DNA of 64,000 nucleotides from positions 310,001-374,000 of the forward strand of contig NZ_JAQQLE010000001.1 of NCBI RefSeq assembly GCF_028548475.1. Reading direction: 5' to 3'. Positions 1 to 13,000 of this stretch are shown one piece after another; the stretch's first letter is position 1; each line of letters opens with the position of its first letter. The stretch is from Vogesella margarita (lineage in GTDB: Bacteria; Pseudomonadota; Gammaproteobacteria; Burkholderiales; Chromobacteriaceae). The position numbers and the translations under genes were made by a program. The notes below the pieces were generated by a model, which was not told where the DNA came from, did not search any database, and saw only the letters and a list, made by a program, of their open reading frames with translations.

Positions 1-462
<462 letters not shown>

Positions 463-568
463 TTAAGTGCCACACCCGGCGCCCATCTCGCCGAGCGTGA
501 AACAGGCGTTTCAGTTAAAATCGCCCGCTTTGCCAGAAACTTGTCTGCGTATTTTGAGGGAGCACAAA

Positions 569-1864
569 ATGCTGCTGGAAAGCTTTTTCAAGCTGAAAGA
601 GCACGGCACCGACGTGAAAACGGAGGTCATCGCCGGCTTTACCACCTTCCTGACCATGGCCTACATCGTCATCGTCAACCCGGCGATCCTGTCGCTCACC
701 GGTATGGATTTCAACGCCGTCTTCGTGGCCACCTGCCTTGCGGCGGCGCTGGGCACCGGCATCATGGCGCTGGTCGCCAACTATCCGATCGCGCTGGCAC
801 CGGGCATGGGCCTGAACGCCTACTTCACCTTCACCGTGGTGCAGGGCATGGGCGTGCCGTGGCAGGCGGCGCTGGGTGCGGTGTTCATCTCCGGCATCGT
901 GTTCCTGGCGGTGAGCCTGTTCAAGGTGCGCGAGGCCATCGTCAACGCCATTCCGCAGTCGCTGAAGTTCGCGATCTCGGCCGGTGTCGGCCTGTTCCTC
1001 GCCATCATCGCGCTGAAGAATGCCGGCGTGGTGGCTGATCATCCGGCCACGCTGGTGACGCTGGGCAACCTGCACGACCCGAAAGTGCTGCTCGCCATCC
1101 TCGGCTTCTTCATCATCGTGGCGCTGGAATACCGCCGCGTGCATGGCTCCATCATCATCGGCATCCTGGCGGTGACGGTGCTGTCGGTGGTGCTGGGGCT
1201 GTCCAATTTCGAAGGCGTGGTGGCGCCGGTGCCGAGCATGGCGCCGACCTTCATGCACATGGATCTGCAGGGCGCGATGAGTGCCGGCCTCCTGGGCGTG
1301 ATCTTCGTGTTCTTCTTCGTCGACCTGTTCGACACCACCGGCACCCTGGTCGGCGTGTCGCACCGTGCCGGCCTCTTGGACAAGGACGGCAAGCTGCCGC
1401 GCCTGAAGCGCGCGCTGATGGCCGACTCGATCGCCATTACCGCCGGCGCGGCGATGGGCACCTCGTCCACCACCGCCTATATTGAATCGGCAGCGGGCAC
1501 CGCCGTCGGCGGCCGTACCGGCCTCACCGCGCTGGTGGTGGCCATCCTGTTCCTCGCCTGCCTGTGGATCTCGCCGCTGGCGAAGACCGTCCCGGCCTAC
1601 GCCACCGCGCCCGCGCTGTGCTACGTCGCGGTGCTGATGACGCGCGGCCTGGCCGAGATCGACTGGGACGACCTGACCGAATCGGCGCCGGCGGTGATGA
1701 CCGCGGTGGCGATGCCGTTCACCTTCTCCATTGCCGACGGCATCGCCTTCGGCTTCATCAGCTACGCCGTGATCAAGATCCTGGCCGGCCGCTTTGCCGA
1801 CCTGAAGCCGGCGGTACTGGTGATTGCCGTACTGTGGGTCGTGAAACTGGCATTCTTCCACTAA
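569..1864 (+). CDS. adeP: AdeP/AzgA-type adenine (purine) permease, NCS2 family
   Basis: Inner-membrane proton symporter for purine bases. The 431-residue protein is hydrophobic throughout, with 12-14 predicted membrane segments, and is collinear with E. coli AdeP. Shared blocks are FKLKEHGTDVKTEVIAGFTTF at the N-terminus, LAPGMGLNAYF, VDLFDTTGTLVGV, and GTSSTTAYIESAAG with VGGRTGLTA. I chose the ATG at 569 because it has GAGGGAG at the right distance and matches family N-termini; an in-frame ATG at 467 would add an unlikely 34-residue tail. The apt gene starts 12 bp after the stop, so import and salvage of adenine are probably co-expressed. The exact substrate (adenine versus guanine/hypoxanthine) is inferred from this pairing. 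Confidence 0.9.
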   Translation: MLLESFFKLKEHGTDVKTEVIAGFTTFLTMAYIVIVNPAILSLTGMDFNAVFVATCLAAALGTGIMALVANYPIALAPGMGLNAYFTFTVVQGMGVPWQAALGAVFISGIVFLAVSLFKVREAIVNAIPQSLKFAISAGVGLFLAIIALKNAGVVADHPATLVTLGNLHDPKVLLAILGFFIIVALEYRRVHGSIIIGILAVTVLSVVLGLSNFEGVVAPVPSMAPTFMHMDLQGAMSAGLLGVIFVFFFVDLFDTTGTLVGVSHRAGLLDKDGKLPRLKRALMADSIAITAGAAMGTSSTTAYIESAAGTAVGGRTGLTALVVAILFLACLWISPLAKTVPAYATAPALCYVAVLMTRGLAEIDWDDLTESAPAVMTAVAMPFTFSIADGIAFGFISYAVIKILAGRFADLKPAVLVIAVLWVVKLAFFH

Positions 1865-1876
1865 GGCACCGAATTG

Positions 1877-2434
1877 ATGGAAAACCTGAGCAATCTGGAC
1901 TACGCCAGTTACCTGAAGGGCTGGATCCGTACCGTACCGAACTGGCCGAGCGAAGGGGTGATGTTCCGCGACATCACGCCGCTGCTGCAGAACCCGAAAA
2001 CCTTCCGCATGCTGATCGACATCTTCGTGCACCGCTATATGGGCGAGCGCATCGACGTGGTGGCGGGGCTGGACGCGCGCGGCTTCATCATCGGCTCGGT
2101 GCTGGCCTACGAGCTGAACGTCGGCTTCGTGCCCATCCGCAAGAAGGGCAAGCTGCCGTTCACCACCGTGGCCGAGGAGTACGAGCTGGAGTACGGCAAC
2201 GCCACCGTGGAGATGCATACCGACGCGGTGAAGCCGGGCGACCGCGTGGTGCTGATCGACGACCTGATCGCCACCGGCGGCACCATGATGGCCGGCTACA
2301 AGCTGCTGCAGCGCCTGGGCGCCGAGGTGGTCGAGACTGCCGGCATCATCGAGCTGCCGGAGCTGGGCGGCGGCGAGCTGATGCGCGATCTGAACATCCC
2401 GCTGTTCACCGTGTGCTCGTTCGACGGCCACTGA
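1877..2434 (+). CDS. apt: Adenine phosphoribosyltransferase
   Basis: Converts adenine plus PRPP to AMP, the salvage step for adenine brought in by the upstream permease. The protein has 185 residues, normal for Apt. Visible motifs are [18 protein letters not shown] near the N-terminus, [13 protein letters not shown], and the PRPP-binding loop [16 protein letters not shown] at about residues 120-135. The start is either the ATG at 1877 or a TTG immediately before it at 1874; ATG is preferred. A terminator hairpin follows within 25 bp. Confidence 0.96.
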   Translation: MENLSNLDYASYLKGWIRTVPNWPSEGVMFRDITPLLQNPKTFRMLIDIFVHRYMGERIDVVAGLDARGFIIGSVLAYELNVGFVPIRKKGKLPFTTVAEEYELEYGNATVEMHTDAVKPGDRVVLIDDLIATGGTMMAGYKLLQRLGAEVVETAGIIELPELGGGELMRDLNIPLFTVCSFDGH

Positions 2435-2456
2435 GCGTCGTGTGAGCTGACACGAC

Positions 2457-2490
2457 AACCGGCAGCGCCCCACGGGCCTGCCGGTTTTTT
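2457..2490 (+). terminator. Intrinsic terminator of the adeP-apt unit
   Basis: The arms AACCGGCAG and CTGCCGGTT form a stem, and a run of T follows directly (2485-2490). It lies 23 bp after the apt stop codon. Confidence 0.85.
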
Positions 2491-2496
2491 CATGGC

Positions 2497-2530
2497 CAAG
2501 GTTGGCCGCAAGCCCTTGCGGCCAACCTTG
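2497..2530. repeat. Inverted pair of the 13-bp repeat between convergent genes
   Basis: Two exact copies face each other: AAGGTTGGCCGCA at 2498-2510 and its complement at 2517-2529. Extended by flanking bases they form a perfect 16-bp stem (2497-2512 with 2515-2530) around two unpaired bases. The pair lies between apt (plus) and the chemotaxis receptor (minus). There is no T-run, and apt already has its own terminator just upstream. Confidence 0.9.
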
Positions 2531-2535
2531 TGCGA

Positions 2536-4518
2536 TTACAGCTTGAAGCGTTCGATGCGCTGCTGCAGCTCGTCCGCCAGCTGGCGCAGCTGCCCGGTGG
2601 CGTGGCTGGCGTGCAGTACCGAGCGGTCGGTGCCGTCTATCATGTCGTGGATCTGCGCCACGTTGCGCGCGATGTCGTGGCTGGCGCCGGACTGCTGGGC
2701 GGTGGCGCTGGCAATGCCGGCCACGGTGCGCATCACCTGCCGGTTGTGGTGGTGGATGCCGGAGATGGCGGCGGCGGCGCGCTCCGCCTGCTGCACGCCG
2801 GTTTCCACCTGGCGGATGGCGGCGTTCATGCTGTCGTTGGCGTTGCGGGTCTCGTCCTGCACCTGGCGGATGCTGGCGGCGATTTCCACGGTGGCGCCGG
2901 CGCTGCGCTCGGCCAGCTTGCGCACCTCGTCGGCGACCACGGCGAAGCCGCGCCCCTGCTCGCCGGCGCGGGCGGCCTCGATCGCCGCGTTCAGTGCCAG
3001 CAGGTTGGTCTGCTCGGCGATGTCGCGGATCACCTGCACCACGTGGCTGATCTGGCCGGCACGCTGCTCCAGCCCGAGCAGCACGCTGCCGAGCTGGCGG
3101 ATGGTGTCGGCGATGCCCGCGATCCCGCTGGCGGTGGCGTGCACGCTGTCGGCGACCTGTTCCGCCTCCTGGCCGGCCTCGCGCACGCTGTCTTCGGCGA
3201 CGCGGGCGGAGTCGGCGATGTGGCTGATGCTGACCGACAGCTGCTCGATGGCGGCGGCGGTGGCGGTGGCGGCCACCGATTGCTGCTGCGAGCGGGCGCT
3301 GATGTCGCCGGTTTCGCCGGCTAGCGCCCGGGTGGCGTGATGCACGGCGCCGACCCGTTCGCGTACCTCCAGCAGCATCTGCCGCAGCGACTGGCTGAAA
3401 TGGTTGAAGGCGCCGGCGGAGGCGCCGATCTCGTCGCGGCCGCGGATCGCCAGCTCGCGGGTGAGGTCGCCGTCGCCGGTAGCCAGTGCGCTCAGTGCCT
3501 GCTGCAGCCGCGTCAGCGGCGTGGTCAGCCGCCGCAGCAGCGCGGCGAGCACCAGCAGGATCAGCAGCAGCGCGCCGAGGCTGAACAGGATGGTGTCGCG
3601 GGTGGCGGCGCGGCTGTCGGCCAGCGCGCGCTCCAGCGGAATCGAGATGCGCACCGCCCACGCGTTGCGGATGTTGCCGACGTGCATCGGCTCGATGTAG
3701 TGCAGCACCTGCGCGTCGTCGACGTACTGCAGGCTGCTGCCGCTGCGGATCGCGCGCCGCGCCGCTGCCGGCAGCCCCGCGTCGGCCTTGCCGACCAGCG
3801 CCTTGTCGCCGGCACCGAGCACCATGCCGTTGCCGGAGTAGATGGTCATGAAGCCGCTGCCGTAGGGCCTGATCGCGGCGGCGACCGCCTGCAACTGCTC
3901 CAGGCTGAAGTCGAGACCGGCGACGCCGACAAAGCGGCCGTCATCGACGATGGGGTAGGACAGCGTCGCCATCAGCACCTTGATGTCGTGATCCTCGTAC
4001 GGCTCGGTCAGTACCGGCTGCAGGCTGTGCTTGGGGCCGTCGTAGTACTCGCTGCCGTCGGTGTCCTCCGAGCCCCACACCACATCCTCCTTGCCGCCCT
4101 TGCGGAACCAGTAGCTGCCGGCGCGGCCGCTGGCGCCGTTTTCCGGCTGGCCGGCCAGCTCGCTGTCGCGGCCGTCCAGCGCGTTCGGCTCCCAGCCGAG
4201 GAACACGCCGATGGCCTGCGGGTTGGTCTGCATCAGCAGGCGGGTGTGGGCGCCGGCCAGCGCGCGGGCATTGGCGGGTGCAGCGCGCTTGAGCACCAGC
4301 GCGTAGGCGGCGAGGTCCTTGGCGGTGGTGTAGGCGGCTTCCAGGCGCTGGTTGAGCTTGGCGGCTTCGTTGGCGGCCAGCAGGCGGGTGGCCGCCAGCA
4401 CGTGCTGTTCCGCCTGTTGCGCGGAGAGGCGGGCGTTGACGCCGATGATCAGGCCGAAGCCGCCGAGTACGAGCAGGCCGGTGCCGAGCAGCAGCTTGGC
4501 CTTGATGGTGTCGAACAT
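2536..4518 (-). CDS. Methyl-accepting chemotaxis protein with dCache sensor
   Basis: Transmembrane chemoreceptor that signals through CheW/CheA to the flagellar motor. In the 660 residues there is a first membrane helix at about 8-27, a periplasmic dCache-type sensor at about 35-300 ([38 protein letters not shown]), and a second membrane helix at about 310-328. A HAMP domain follows at 329-381, and the conserved signalling tip [19 protein letters not shown] starts at about 502. Small acidic, amine or amino-acid ligands are typical of dCache receptors, but the ligand cannot be read here. There is no C-terminal NWETF-like CheR tether. It stands alone, with its promoter probably in the AT-rich gap at 4519-4673. 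Confidence 0.93.
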   Translation of the reverse strand: MFDTIKAKLLLGTGLLVLGGFGLIIGVNARLSAQQAEQHVLAATRLLAANEAAKLNQRLEAAYTTAKDLAAYALVLKRAAPANARALAGAHTRLLMQTNPQAIGVFLGWEPNALDGRDSELAGQPENGASGRAGSYWFRKGGKEDVVWGSEDTDGSEYYDGPKHSLQPVLTEPYEDHDIKVLMATLSYPIVDDGRFVGVAGLDFSLEQLQAVAAAIRPYGSGFMTIYSGNGMVLGAGDKALVGKADAGLPAAARRAIRSGSSLQYVDDAQVLHYIEPMHVGNIRNAWAVRISIPLERALADSRAATRDTILFSLGALLLILLVLAALLRRLTTPLTRLQQALSALATGDGDLTRELAIRGRDEIGASAGAFNHFSQSLRQMLLEVRERVGAVHHATRALAGETGDISARSQQQSVAATATAAAIEQLSVSISHIADSARVAEDSVREAGQEAEQVADSVHATASGIAGIADTIRQLGSVLLGLEQRAGQISHVVQVIRDIAEQTNLLALNAAIEAARAGEQGRGFAVVADEVRKLAERSAGATVEIAASIRQVQDETRNANDSMNAAIRQVETGVQQAERAAAAISGIHHHNRQVMRTVAGIASATAQQSGASHDIARNVAQIHDMIDGTDRSVLHASHATGQLRQLADELQQRIERFKL

Positions 4519-4673
4519 GGTCTTCCTTGTCGCTGCAGCGGTTTGTAGTGGAGCGGGTCGGCTGATGATAGGGGGCGGCGAGGCGGAAGATAAAGCGACG
4601 AGTGTTTAATATTTTAAATTAAGATGCGGTAAATGACGTTTGTGCAACAGTTTTATTAAACATCAATGCGCAT

Positions 4674-4709
4674 AAAAAACCGCCGTAACTGCGGGGGCAG
4701 TCACGGCGG
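4674..4709 (-). terminator. Intrinsic terminator after murA
   Basis: On the minus strand the arms CCGCCGTGACTGC and GCAGTTACGGCGG pair with one mismatch and are followed by six T. It lies about 20 bp after the murA stop and separates murA from the chemoreceptor gene. Confidence 0.8.
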
Positions 4710-4728
4710 TGGTGTGGCTGTTTAATAT

Positions 4729-5997
<1,269 letters not shown>

Positions 5998-6243
5998 TTA
6001 GCCTTGTTGCTGCGCCCATTCTTCCGGGCTGAGTGTCTTCATTCCCAGTGCGTGAATCTCGGCGCGCATGCGGTCGCCGAGGGCCTGGTACACCAGCTGG
6101 TGGCGCTGGACGCGATTGCGGCCGGAGAATTCCGCGCTGACGATCACGGCGTTGAAGTGGGTGCCGTCGTCGCCCTGCACGTCGATGTAGTCGCAGGGGA
6201 GACCGGCGAGAATGACTTCCTTGATATAGTCTGCACTTACCAT
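5998..6243 (-). CDS. ibaG: BolA-family protein, IbaG type
   Basis: 81-residue BolA/IbaG-like protein. BolA-family proteins bind monothiol glutaredoxins through shared iron-sulfur clusters and act in iron-sulfur trafficking. The stretches CDYIDVQGDDGTHFNAVIVS, FSGRNRVQRHQLVYQALGDRM and IHALGMKTLSPEEW match the family. The ATG at 6243 is preceded by AGGAACC; the open frame extends 12 codons further but without family similarity. Its position directly upstream of murA matches the E. coli ibaG-murA order. Confidence 0.9.
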   Translation of the reverse strand: MVSADYIKEVILAGLPCDYIDVQGDDGTHFNAVIVSAEFSGRNRVQRHQLVYQALGDRMRAEIHALGMKTLSPEEWAQQQG

Positions 6244-6294
6244 TTTGGTTCCTGTCTTTATGTTGTCATGGCGCGGCACGCAGAGTGCCGCCGC

Positions 6295-7049
6295 TCAATG
6301 GCGAAGCTTGTAGCCGCTCGCGATCAGCCGCATCACCCACAGCGATAGCGCGACGAAGCAGCCGCCGACCACCGCCAGCGACAGCCACGGCGACACGTCG
6401 GCCTGGCCGAAGAAACCGTAGCGGAAGCCGTCGATCATGTAGAACACCGGGTTGAGGTGGGAGACGCTGCGCCATAGCGGCGGCAGGCTGTTGATAGAGT
6501 AGAACACGCCGGACAGGAAGGTCAGCGGCATGATCAGGAAGTTCTGGAACGCGGCCAGCTGGTCGAACTTGTCGGCCCAGATGCCGGCCATGATGCCCAG
6601 CGTGCCGAGCACGCCGCAGCCGAGCACGGCAAAGGCCAGCAGCCACAGCGGCTGCGCCGGCAGCGGCAGGCCGAACCAGGCGGTGACCAGCAGCACGCCG
6701 GCGCCGACCACCAGCCCGCGCACGACGGATGCCAGCAGGTAGGCGCCAAAGAAGGCCGGCGCGCTGATCGGCGGCAGCAGCAGGAACACGATGTTGCCGG
6801 TGATCTTGGACTGGATCAGGCTGGACGAGCTGTTGGCGAACGCGTTCTGTGCCATCGACATCATCGCGAGGCCAGGGATCAGGAAGGCGGTGTAGCTGAC
6901 GCCGGGATAAGCCTCGACGTGTTGCGACAGCACGTGCGAGAAGATCAACTGGTACAGCAGCGCGGTCAGTACCGGCGCCATCACCGTCTGGAAGCCGACC
7001 TTCCAGAAACGCAGGATTTCCTTCTTGAACAGGGTAATGAAGCCGTACA

Positions 7050-7050
<1 letters not shown>
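6295..7050 (-). CDS. yadH: ABC-2 type transporter permease, YadH-like
   Basis: Inner-membrane subunit of an ABC exporter, 251 residues with about six membrane helices, collinear with E. coli YadH. Matching blocks are YTAFLIPGLAMMSMAQNAFAN, PLTFLSGVFYSINSLPP and LNPVFYMIDGFRYGF. The start ATG shares one base with the stop codon of the ATPase gene (TGATG at 7050), which indicates translational coupling. The exported substrate is unknown. Confidence 0.9.
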
Positions 7051-7952
<902 letters not shown>

Positions 7953-7991
7953 GACAAAAGGGCGGAAGGCGTAAAGACGCGGAGTATAACG

Positions 7992-8642
7992 CTATTCAGC
8001 CGCACATGGCAGGGGTTGCAGCCAGCAGCGCTCCTTGAAAATGCCTTCAAAATAAGGGCTTAACAGCGCGGATAGATTATGGTGAATGGTGCGGTCGTCT
8101 TGTGCCAGCAGCCAGCTGTGGATCAGGCCGCCGTACAGGCTGTGCAGGCCGATGGCGGCCAGCTTGGGATCGACGTCGTCACGCAGCAGGTGCTGTTCCT
8201 GCGCGCAGAGCAGTACCTGCTGCAGCTTGGCCTGTTTTTCCTGGGTCCAGCTGATCTGCTCCAGCAGGAGCGGCGCCATTTCGCCGACCTGCTCGCAGCC
8301 CAGATGGTGGATGCCGCAGATGCGGCGGATGCGCGGACTGTCGTGCAGCAGCGCGAACATGGCGTGGCCGTGCTGCCACAGTCGCGTCGCCGGGTTGATG
8401 GCAGGATCGAGCAGGCGCGCGTCGAGACTGTCCAGCTCCGGGATGATGCGGTCGCACAGTGCGTTGAACAGGTCGAGCTTGTTGGAAAAGTGCCAGTAGA
8501 TCGCGCCGCGGGTCAGCCCGGCGGCGGCGGCGATGTCGGCAAGCGAGGTCGCGGCGACACCTTTCTCCCAGAATACCTGTTCGGCGGTATCCAGCAGCAG
8601 GTGGCGGGTTTGCTCGGCTTCTTCTCGGGTTTTGCGTGCCAT
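7992..8642 (-). CDS. acrR: TetR/AcrR-family repressor of the adjacent RND pump
   Basis: 216-residue repressor. The N-terminal DNA-binding domain reads TREEAEQTRHLLLDTAEQVF and has the helix-turn-helix at about 34-53 (SLADIAAAAGLTRGAIYWHF), which is the AcrR/TtgR/MtrR form. The C-terminal 150 residues would hold the drug-binding pocket. It is divergent from an RND efflux operon, and an AcrR-type operator lies between the two. The likely role is repression of the pump and of itself, relieved by hydrophobic drugs. The symbol follows the subfamily; orthology to E. coli AcrR is inferred. Confidence 0.88.
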   Translation of the reverse strand: MARKTREEAEQTRHLLLDTAEQVFWEKGVAATSLADIAAAAGLTRGAIYWHFSNKLDLFNALCDRIIPELDSLDARLLDPAINPATRLWQHGHAMFALLHDSPRIRRICGIHHLGCEQVGEMAPLLLEQISWTQEKQAKLQQVLLCAQEQHLLRDDVDPKLAAIGLHSLYGGLIHSWLLAQDDRTIHHNLSALLSPYFEGIFKERCWLQPLPCAAE

Positions 8643-8710
8643 GTTCTCGAAAGGGTTATTCAGCGCGGCGTAAGGATAGCGTTAAAGCCGCCGTTGCGCT
8701 GGCCGATTTG

Positions 8711-8740
8711 TTTACATACATACACGGATGTATGTATTAT
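8711..8740 (+). promoter_or_regulatory. Candidate promoter of the RND pump overlapping the operator
   Basis: A -35 like TTTACA (8711-8716) and a -10 like TATTAT (8735-8740) are 18 bp apart. The AcrR-type operator fills the spacer, so repressor binding would block RNA polymerase directly. Start about 165 bp upstream of the GTG. Inferred from sequence only. Confidence 0.55.
8713..8736. promoter_or_regulatory. AcrR-type operator, perfect inverted repeat
   Basis: Arms TACATACAT and ATGTATGTA, perfect 9-bp complements separated by 6 bp, give a 24-bp palindrome. The E. coli AcrR site has the same arms and spacing. It lies between the repressor gene (start 8642) and the pump operon (start 8906), so it can serve both. 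Confidence 0.88.
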
Positions 8741-8905
8741 GACGCAAAATTGTCGCATTGTCTGTATCGGAATTCGGAAACGCGTCCTGGCAAGCGGCTG
8801 TCCAGCACGATTGCATGCTATATAGCCGGTTGGCATTTTCTGACCGGCACGCAGCGCGCAGACGGCTGTTGCCTATGTACGACGCACACATCAAGGAGAT
8901 CTCGG

Positions 8906-10081
8906 GTGAGTTCTTTCAATAATCATAAATGGACGCTGGCGCTGTTGCCGCTGGCAGTGATGCTGACCGCTTGCGGGCAGCAGGGCGGGCAGGCCGCCGG
9001 TCACGGGGCGATGCCGCCGCTGCCGGTCAGCGTGGTGAAGATGACCGCAGCCGATGTGCCGGTGGTCACCGAGTACGTCGGCCAGGCGGTCGGTTCGCGC
9101 GAGGTGGAAGTGCGCGCCCGCGTCTCCGGCATCCTGCAGAAGCGTGCCTACACCGAGGGTGCCAGCGTGCGCGCCGGTGACGTGCTGTTCCAGCTCGACG
9201 CCGCGCCGTACCAGGCGGCACTGGAGCAGGCGGAGGCGACGCTGAAGCTGGAAGAGGCCAAGCTGATCCGCGCGCAGCAGGACCACGACCGCGTGCTGCC
9301 GCTGTTCAAGGAAAACGCCGTCAGCCAGAAAGACCGCGACGACGCGGTAGCCGCGCTGGCCACGGCCAAGGCTTCGGTCGCCGCCGCCCGCGCCGCGATG
9401 AAGTCGGCGCAGATCAACCTCGGCTACACCCGCGTCACCGCGCCGATCTCCGGCGTGACCAGTGCCGAGGCGCGCTCCGAGGGCAGCCTGGTGCAGCCGG
9501 GCGATGCCGGCCTGCTGACCAAGATCTCGCAGCTGGATCCGATCTACGTCAAGTTCTCGCTGTCCGACAACGATGTGCTGAAGAACCAGCGGCTGGCGGC
9601 CAGCGGCAAGCTGCGCCAGCCGGAAGGCGGCCGCTACATCGTGTCGCTGAAACTGCCGGACGGCAGCACCTACGGTCGTGAAGGCCGCATCAACTTTGCC
9701 GACCGCGTCATCGACCCGACCACCGGTACCTCGGCGGCGCGCGCCAGCTTCGACAATCCGGAAGGCACCGTGCGTGCCGGCCAGTTCGTGCGCGTCGAGC
9801 TGAAGGGCGCGGTGCGCCTGAATGCGCTGGTGGTGCCGCAGAAGGCGGTGCTGACCTCGCAGCAAGGCAAGATGGTGTGGGTGGTCGGCAAGGACAACAC
9901 CGTCGAGGCCCGTCCGCTGCAGATCAGCGACAGCGCCAATAACGGCTTCATCGTAGAGAGCGGGCTGAAGGCCGGCGACCTGGTGATTACCGACAACCTG
10001 ATCAAGCTGCGCCCGGGTGCCAAGGTGGTGCCGCAGGCGGCTGCGGCCAACGTTGCCGCCCCGGCAGCGGCCCAGGGCTAA
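8906..10081 (+). CDS. RND efflux periplasmic adaptor lipoprotein (AcrA/MexA type)
   Basis: Membrane-fusion subunit that joins the inner-membrane pump to the outer-membrane channel. It has 391 residues, with a signal peptide ending in the lipobox LTAC (Cys about 22), the lipoyl/biotinyl half-motifs (VRARVSGILQKRAYTEGASVRAGDVLFQLD), an alpha-helical hairpin (about 95-165), and LGYTRVTAPISGV. The start is a GTG with a strong AAGGAG at 8893-8898; the frame is open further upstream but lacks a signal peptide there. First gene of a three-gene operon. The last codons overlap a near-copy of the dispersed repeat at 10042. Confidence 0.93.
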   Translation: MSSFNNHKWTLALLPLAVMLTACGQQGGQAAGHGAMPPLPVSVVKMTAADVPVVTEYVGQAVGSREVEVRARVSGILQKRAYTEGASVRAGDVLFQLDAAPYQAALEQAEATLKLEEAKLIRAQQDHDRVLPLFKENAVSQKDRDDAVAALATAKASVAAARAAMKSAQINLGYTRVTAPISGVTSAEARSEGSLVQPGDAGLLTKISQLDPIYVKFSLSDNDVLKNQRLAASGKLRQPEGGRYIVSLKLPDGSTYGREGRINFADRVIDPTTGTSAARASFDNPEGTVRAGQFVRVELKGAVRLNALVVPQKAVLTSQQGKMVWVVGKDNTVEARPLQISDSANNGFIVESGLKAGDLVITDNLIKLRPGAKVVPQAAAANVAAPAAAQG

Positions 10082-10096
10082 GGCGAGGAACAATAC

Positions 10097-13000
10097 ATGT
10101 TTTCATCTTTCTTCATCCGCCGGCCGATCTTTGCCAGCGTGCTGTCGATCGTGATCGTGCTGGCCGGTTTCTTCGGCATGCGCGCGCTGCCGATCGAACA
10201 GTACCCGCAGATCGTGCCGCCGTCGGTGGCGGTGACCACCGCCTATCCCGGCGCCTCCGCCGAGGTGATCGCCGATACCGTGGCCTCGCCGCTGGAACAG
10301 GCGATCAACGGCGTCGACGACATGCTGTACATGCAGTCCAGCAGCGCCAGTAACGGCCGGCTGACCATCAACGTGACGTTCAAGATCGGTACCAATCCGG
10401 ACCAGGCGTCGATCAACGTCAACAACCGCGTGCAGTCGGTGCTGTCCTCGCTGCCGGAAGAGGTGCGTCGCCAGAGCGTGAACGTGCGCAAGCAGGCCGC
10501 CACCTTCCTGCAGGTGATCTCGCTGTACTCGCCGGACAAGCGCTACGACACGCTGTTCATGAGCAACTACGCGCTGCTCAACGTGGTCGACGAGCTGAAG
10601 CGCATCCCCGGCGTCGGCCAGGTCACCAACTTCGCCGGCAAGGACTACGCGATGCGGGTGTGGCTGCGGCCGGACCGTCTGGCGCAGCTGAAGCTGACGC
10701 CCAGCGACGTGGCCACCGCCATCCGTGAGCAGAACGCGCAGTTCGCCGCCGGCAAGATCAGTGCCGAGCCGAACGCCGGCAAGCCTGACTTCACCTACAC
10801 CATCACCACCAAGGGCCGTCTGACCGAGGCCAGCGAGTTCGAGAACATCATCGTGCGCGCGGCCGCCGACGGTGCCAAGGTGCGCCTGAAGGACGTGGCA
10901 CGGGTGGAGCTGGGTGCGCTGGGCTACGACTTCTACGGCAAGCACAACGGCCGTCCTAGCATCCCGATCGGTATCAACCTGGCGCCGGGCGCCAACCAGC
11001 TGGACACCGCCAAAGCGGTACAGGCGAAGATGGACGAACTGGCGGAGCGTTTCCCGGCCGGCCTGTCCTACTCCATTCCCTACGACACCACCCGCTTCGT
11101 CGAGGTATCGATCCAGGAGGTGATCACCACGCTGATGGAAGCGATGGTGCTGGTGTTCGCCGTGGTGTACCTGTTCCTGCAGAACTGGCGCGCGACGCTG
11201 ATCCCGGGCCTCGCGGTGCCGGTGTCCATCGTCGGTACCTTCGCCGGCATGTACATGTTCGGCTACTCCATCAACACGCTGACGCTGTTCGGCATGGTGC
11301 TGGCGATCGGTATCGTGGTCGACGACGCCATCGTGGTGCTCGAGAACGTCGAACGCATCATGATGAAAGAGGGCAAGCCGCCGCGCGAAGCCACCATCCA
11401 GGCGATGAAGGAAGTCAGCGGCCCGGTGGTCGCCATCGTGCTGGTGCTGTGCTCGGTGTTCATCCCGGTGGCGTTCATGGGCGGTATTGCCGGCCAGATG
11501 TACAAGCAGTTCGCCATCACCATCGCGATGTCGGTGACCATCTCCGGCATCGTGGCGCTGACGCTGACCCCGGCGCTGTGCGCGGCGATGCTGAAGTCCG
11601 AGCACCAGCACAGCAACGCCTTCTTCGACGGCTTCAACCGCCTGTTTGACCGCATCACCCACCGCTACAGCAGCGGCGTGGCCTTCCTGATCAAGCGCTC
11701 CGTGCTGGCGCTGGTGCTGTTCGGGCTGCTGATCGGCGCCTCGGTGTGGCTGTTCAAGCTGATTCCGTCGTCGCTGGCGCCGGAAGAAGACCAGGGCTAC
11801 GTGATCTCCGCCACCATCCTGCCCGACGGCGCGGCGATCAACCGCACCGTGGACGCGATGGACAAGCTGGACGTGGAAATCGCCAAGAACCCGGCGGTGA
11901 AGGACGTGATGAGCTTTGCCGGCTTCGACATCCTGTCCGGCTCCAACCGCACCAACACCGGTGTCACCTTCATCACCCTGAAGCCGTGGGGCGAGCGCAA
12001 GGCGCCGGGCATGTCGGCGCAGGCGGTGGTTGGCGACGTGTTCATGAAGGGCGCCGGCATCAAGGAAGGCCTGGTCCTGGCCTTCAACCCGCCACCGATC
12101 TCCGGCATGTCCTCCACCGGCGGCTTCGAGGCCTACGTGCAGAACCGTGCCGGTGCCTCGGCCGGCGAGCTGGCGGCGCAGGCGCAGGCGCTGATGATGG
12201 CGGCGGCGAAACGGCCGGAACTGGCCGGCGTGCAGAGCACCTTCTCGGCCAACGTGCCGCAGGTCAACGTGCAGCTGGACCGTGAAAAGGCCAAGGCGCT
12301 GGGCGTGCCGATCGACGACGTGTTCGACACCATGCAGAGCACCTTCGGTGCGCTGTACGTGAACGACTTCAACAAGTTCGGCCGCATCTTCACCGTGCAG
12401 CTGCAGTCGGAGGCCGAGTTCCGCAAGAGCGTGGACAACCTGCGCACCGTGTTCGTGCGCGCGCAGAACGGGCAGATGATCCCGCTGTCCAGCCTGGTGA
12501 CGGTGGAGCAGACCACCGGCCCGGAAATCGTCGAGCGCTACAACGCCTTCCCGTCGGCCAAGCTGGTCGGCGGCCCGGCACCGGGCTACAGCTCCGGCGA
12601 AGCGCTGGCGGTGATGGAGCAGCTGGCGAAGGAAACCCTGCCGGACGGCTACACCCTGGCGTGGACCGGTTCCGCGTTCCAGGAGAAGTCCACCGGCGGT
12701 GCCTCGTCGACGGTGTTCGTGATCGCACTGGTGATGGTGTTCCTGATCCTCGCGGCACAGTACGAGCGCTGGACGCTGCCGATCGCGGTGCTGACCGCGG
12801 TGCCGTTCGCGGTATTCGGCGCGCTGGTGGCCAACTGGCTGCGCGGGCTGGAGAACGACATCTACTTCCAGGTGGCACTGGTGACGCTGATCGGCCTCGC
12901 GGCCAAGAACGCGATCCTGATCGTCGAGTTCGCGGTGCTGAAGATGGAAGAAGGGCGCTCGCTGGCCGAGGCGGCGGTGGAGGCGGCCAAGCTGCGCTTC

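Noticed and set aside
515-3661. Open frame of 1048 codons on the minus strand across the permease, apt and receptor genes
   Set aside because: Composition is Arg/His/Gln/Ala-rich with no domain, and it is antisense to or out of frame with three well-recognised genes; a by-product of high GC.
8636-8905. Longer N-terminus of the first efflux adaptor from 8636
   Set aside because: It would cross the AcrR operator and bury the lipoprotein signal peptide; the GTG at 8906 has a strong ribosome site.
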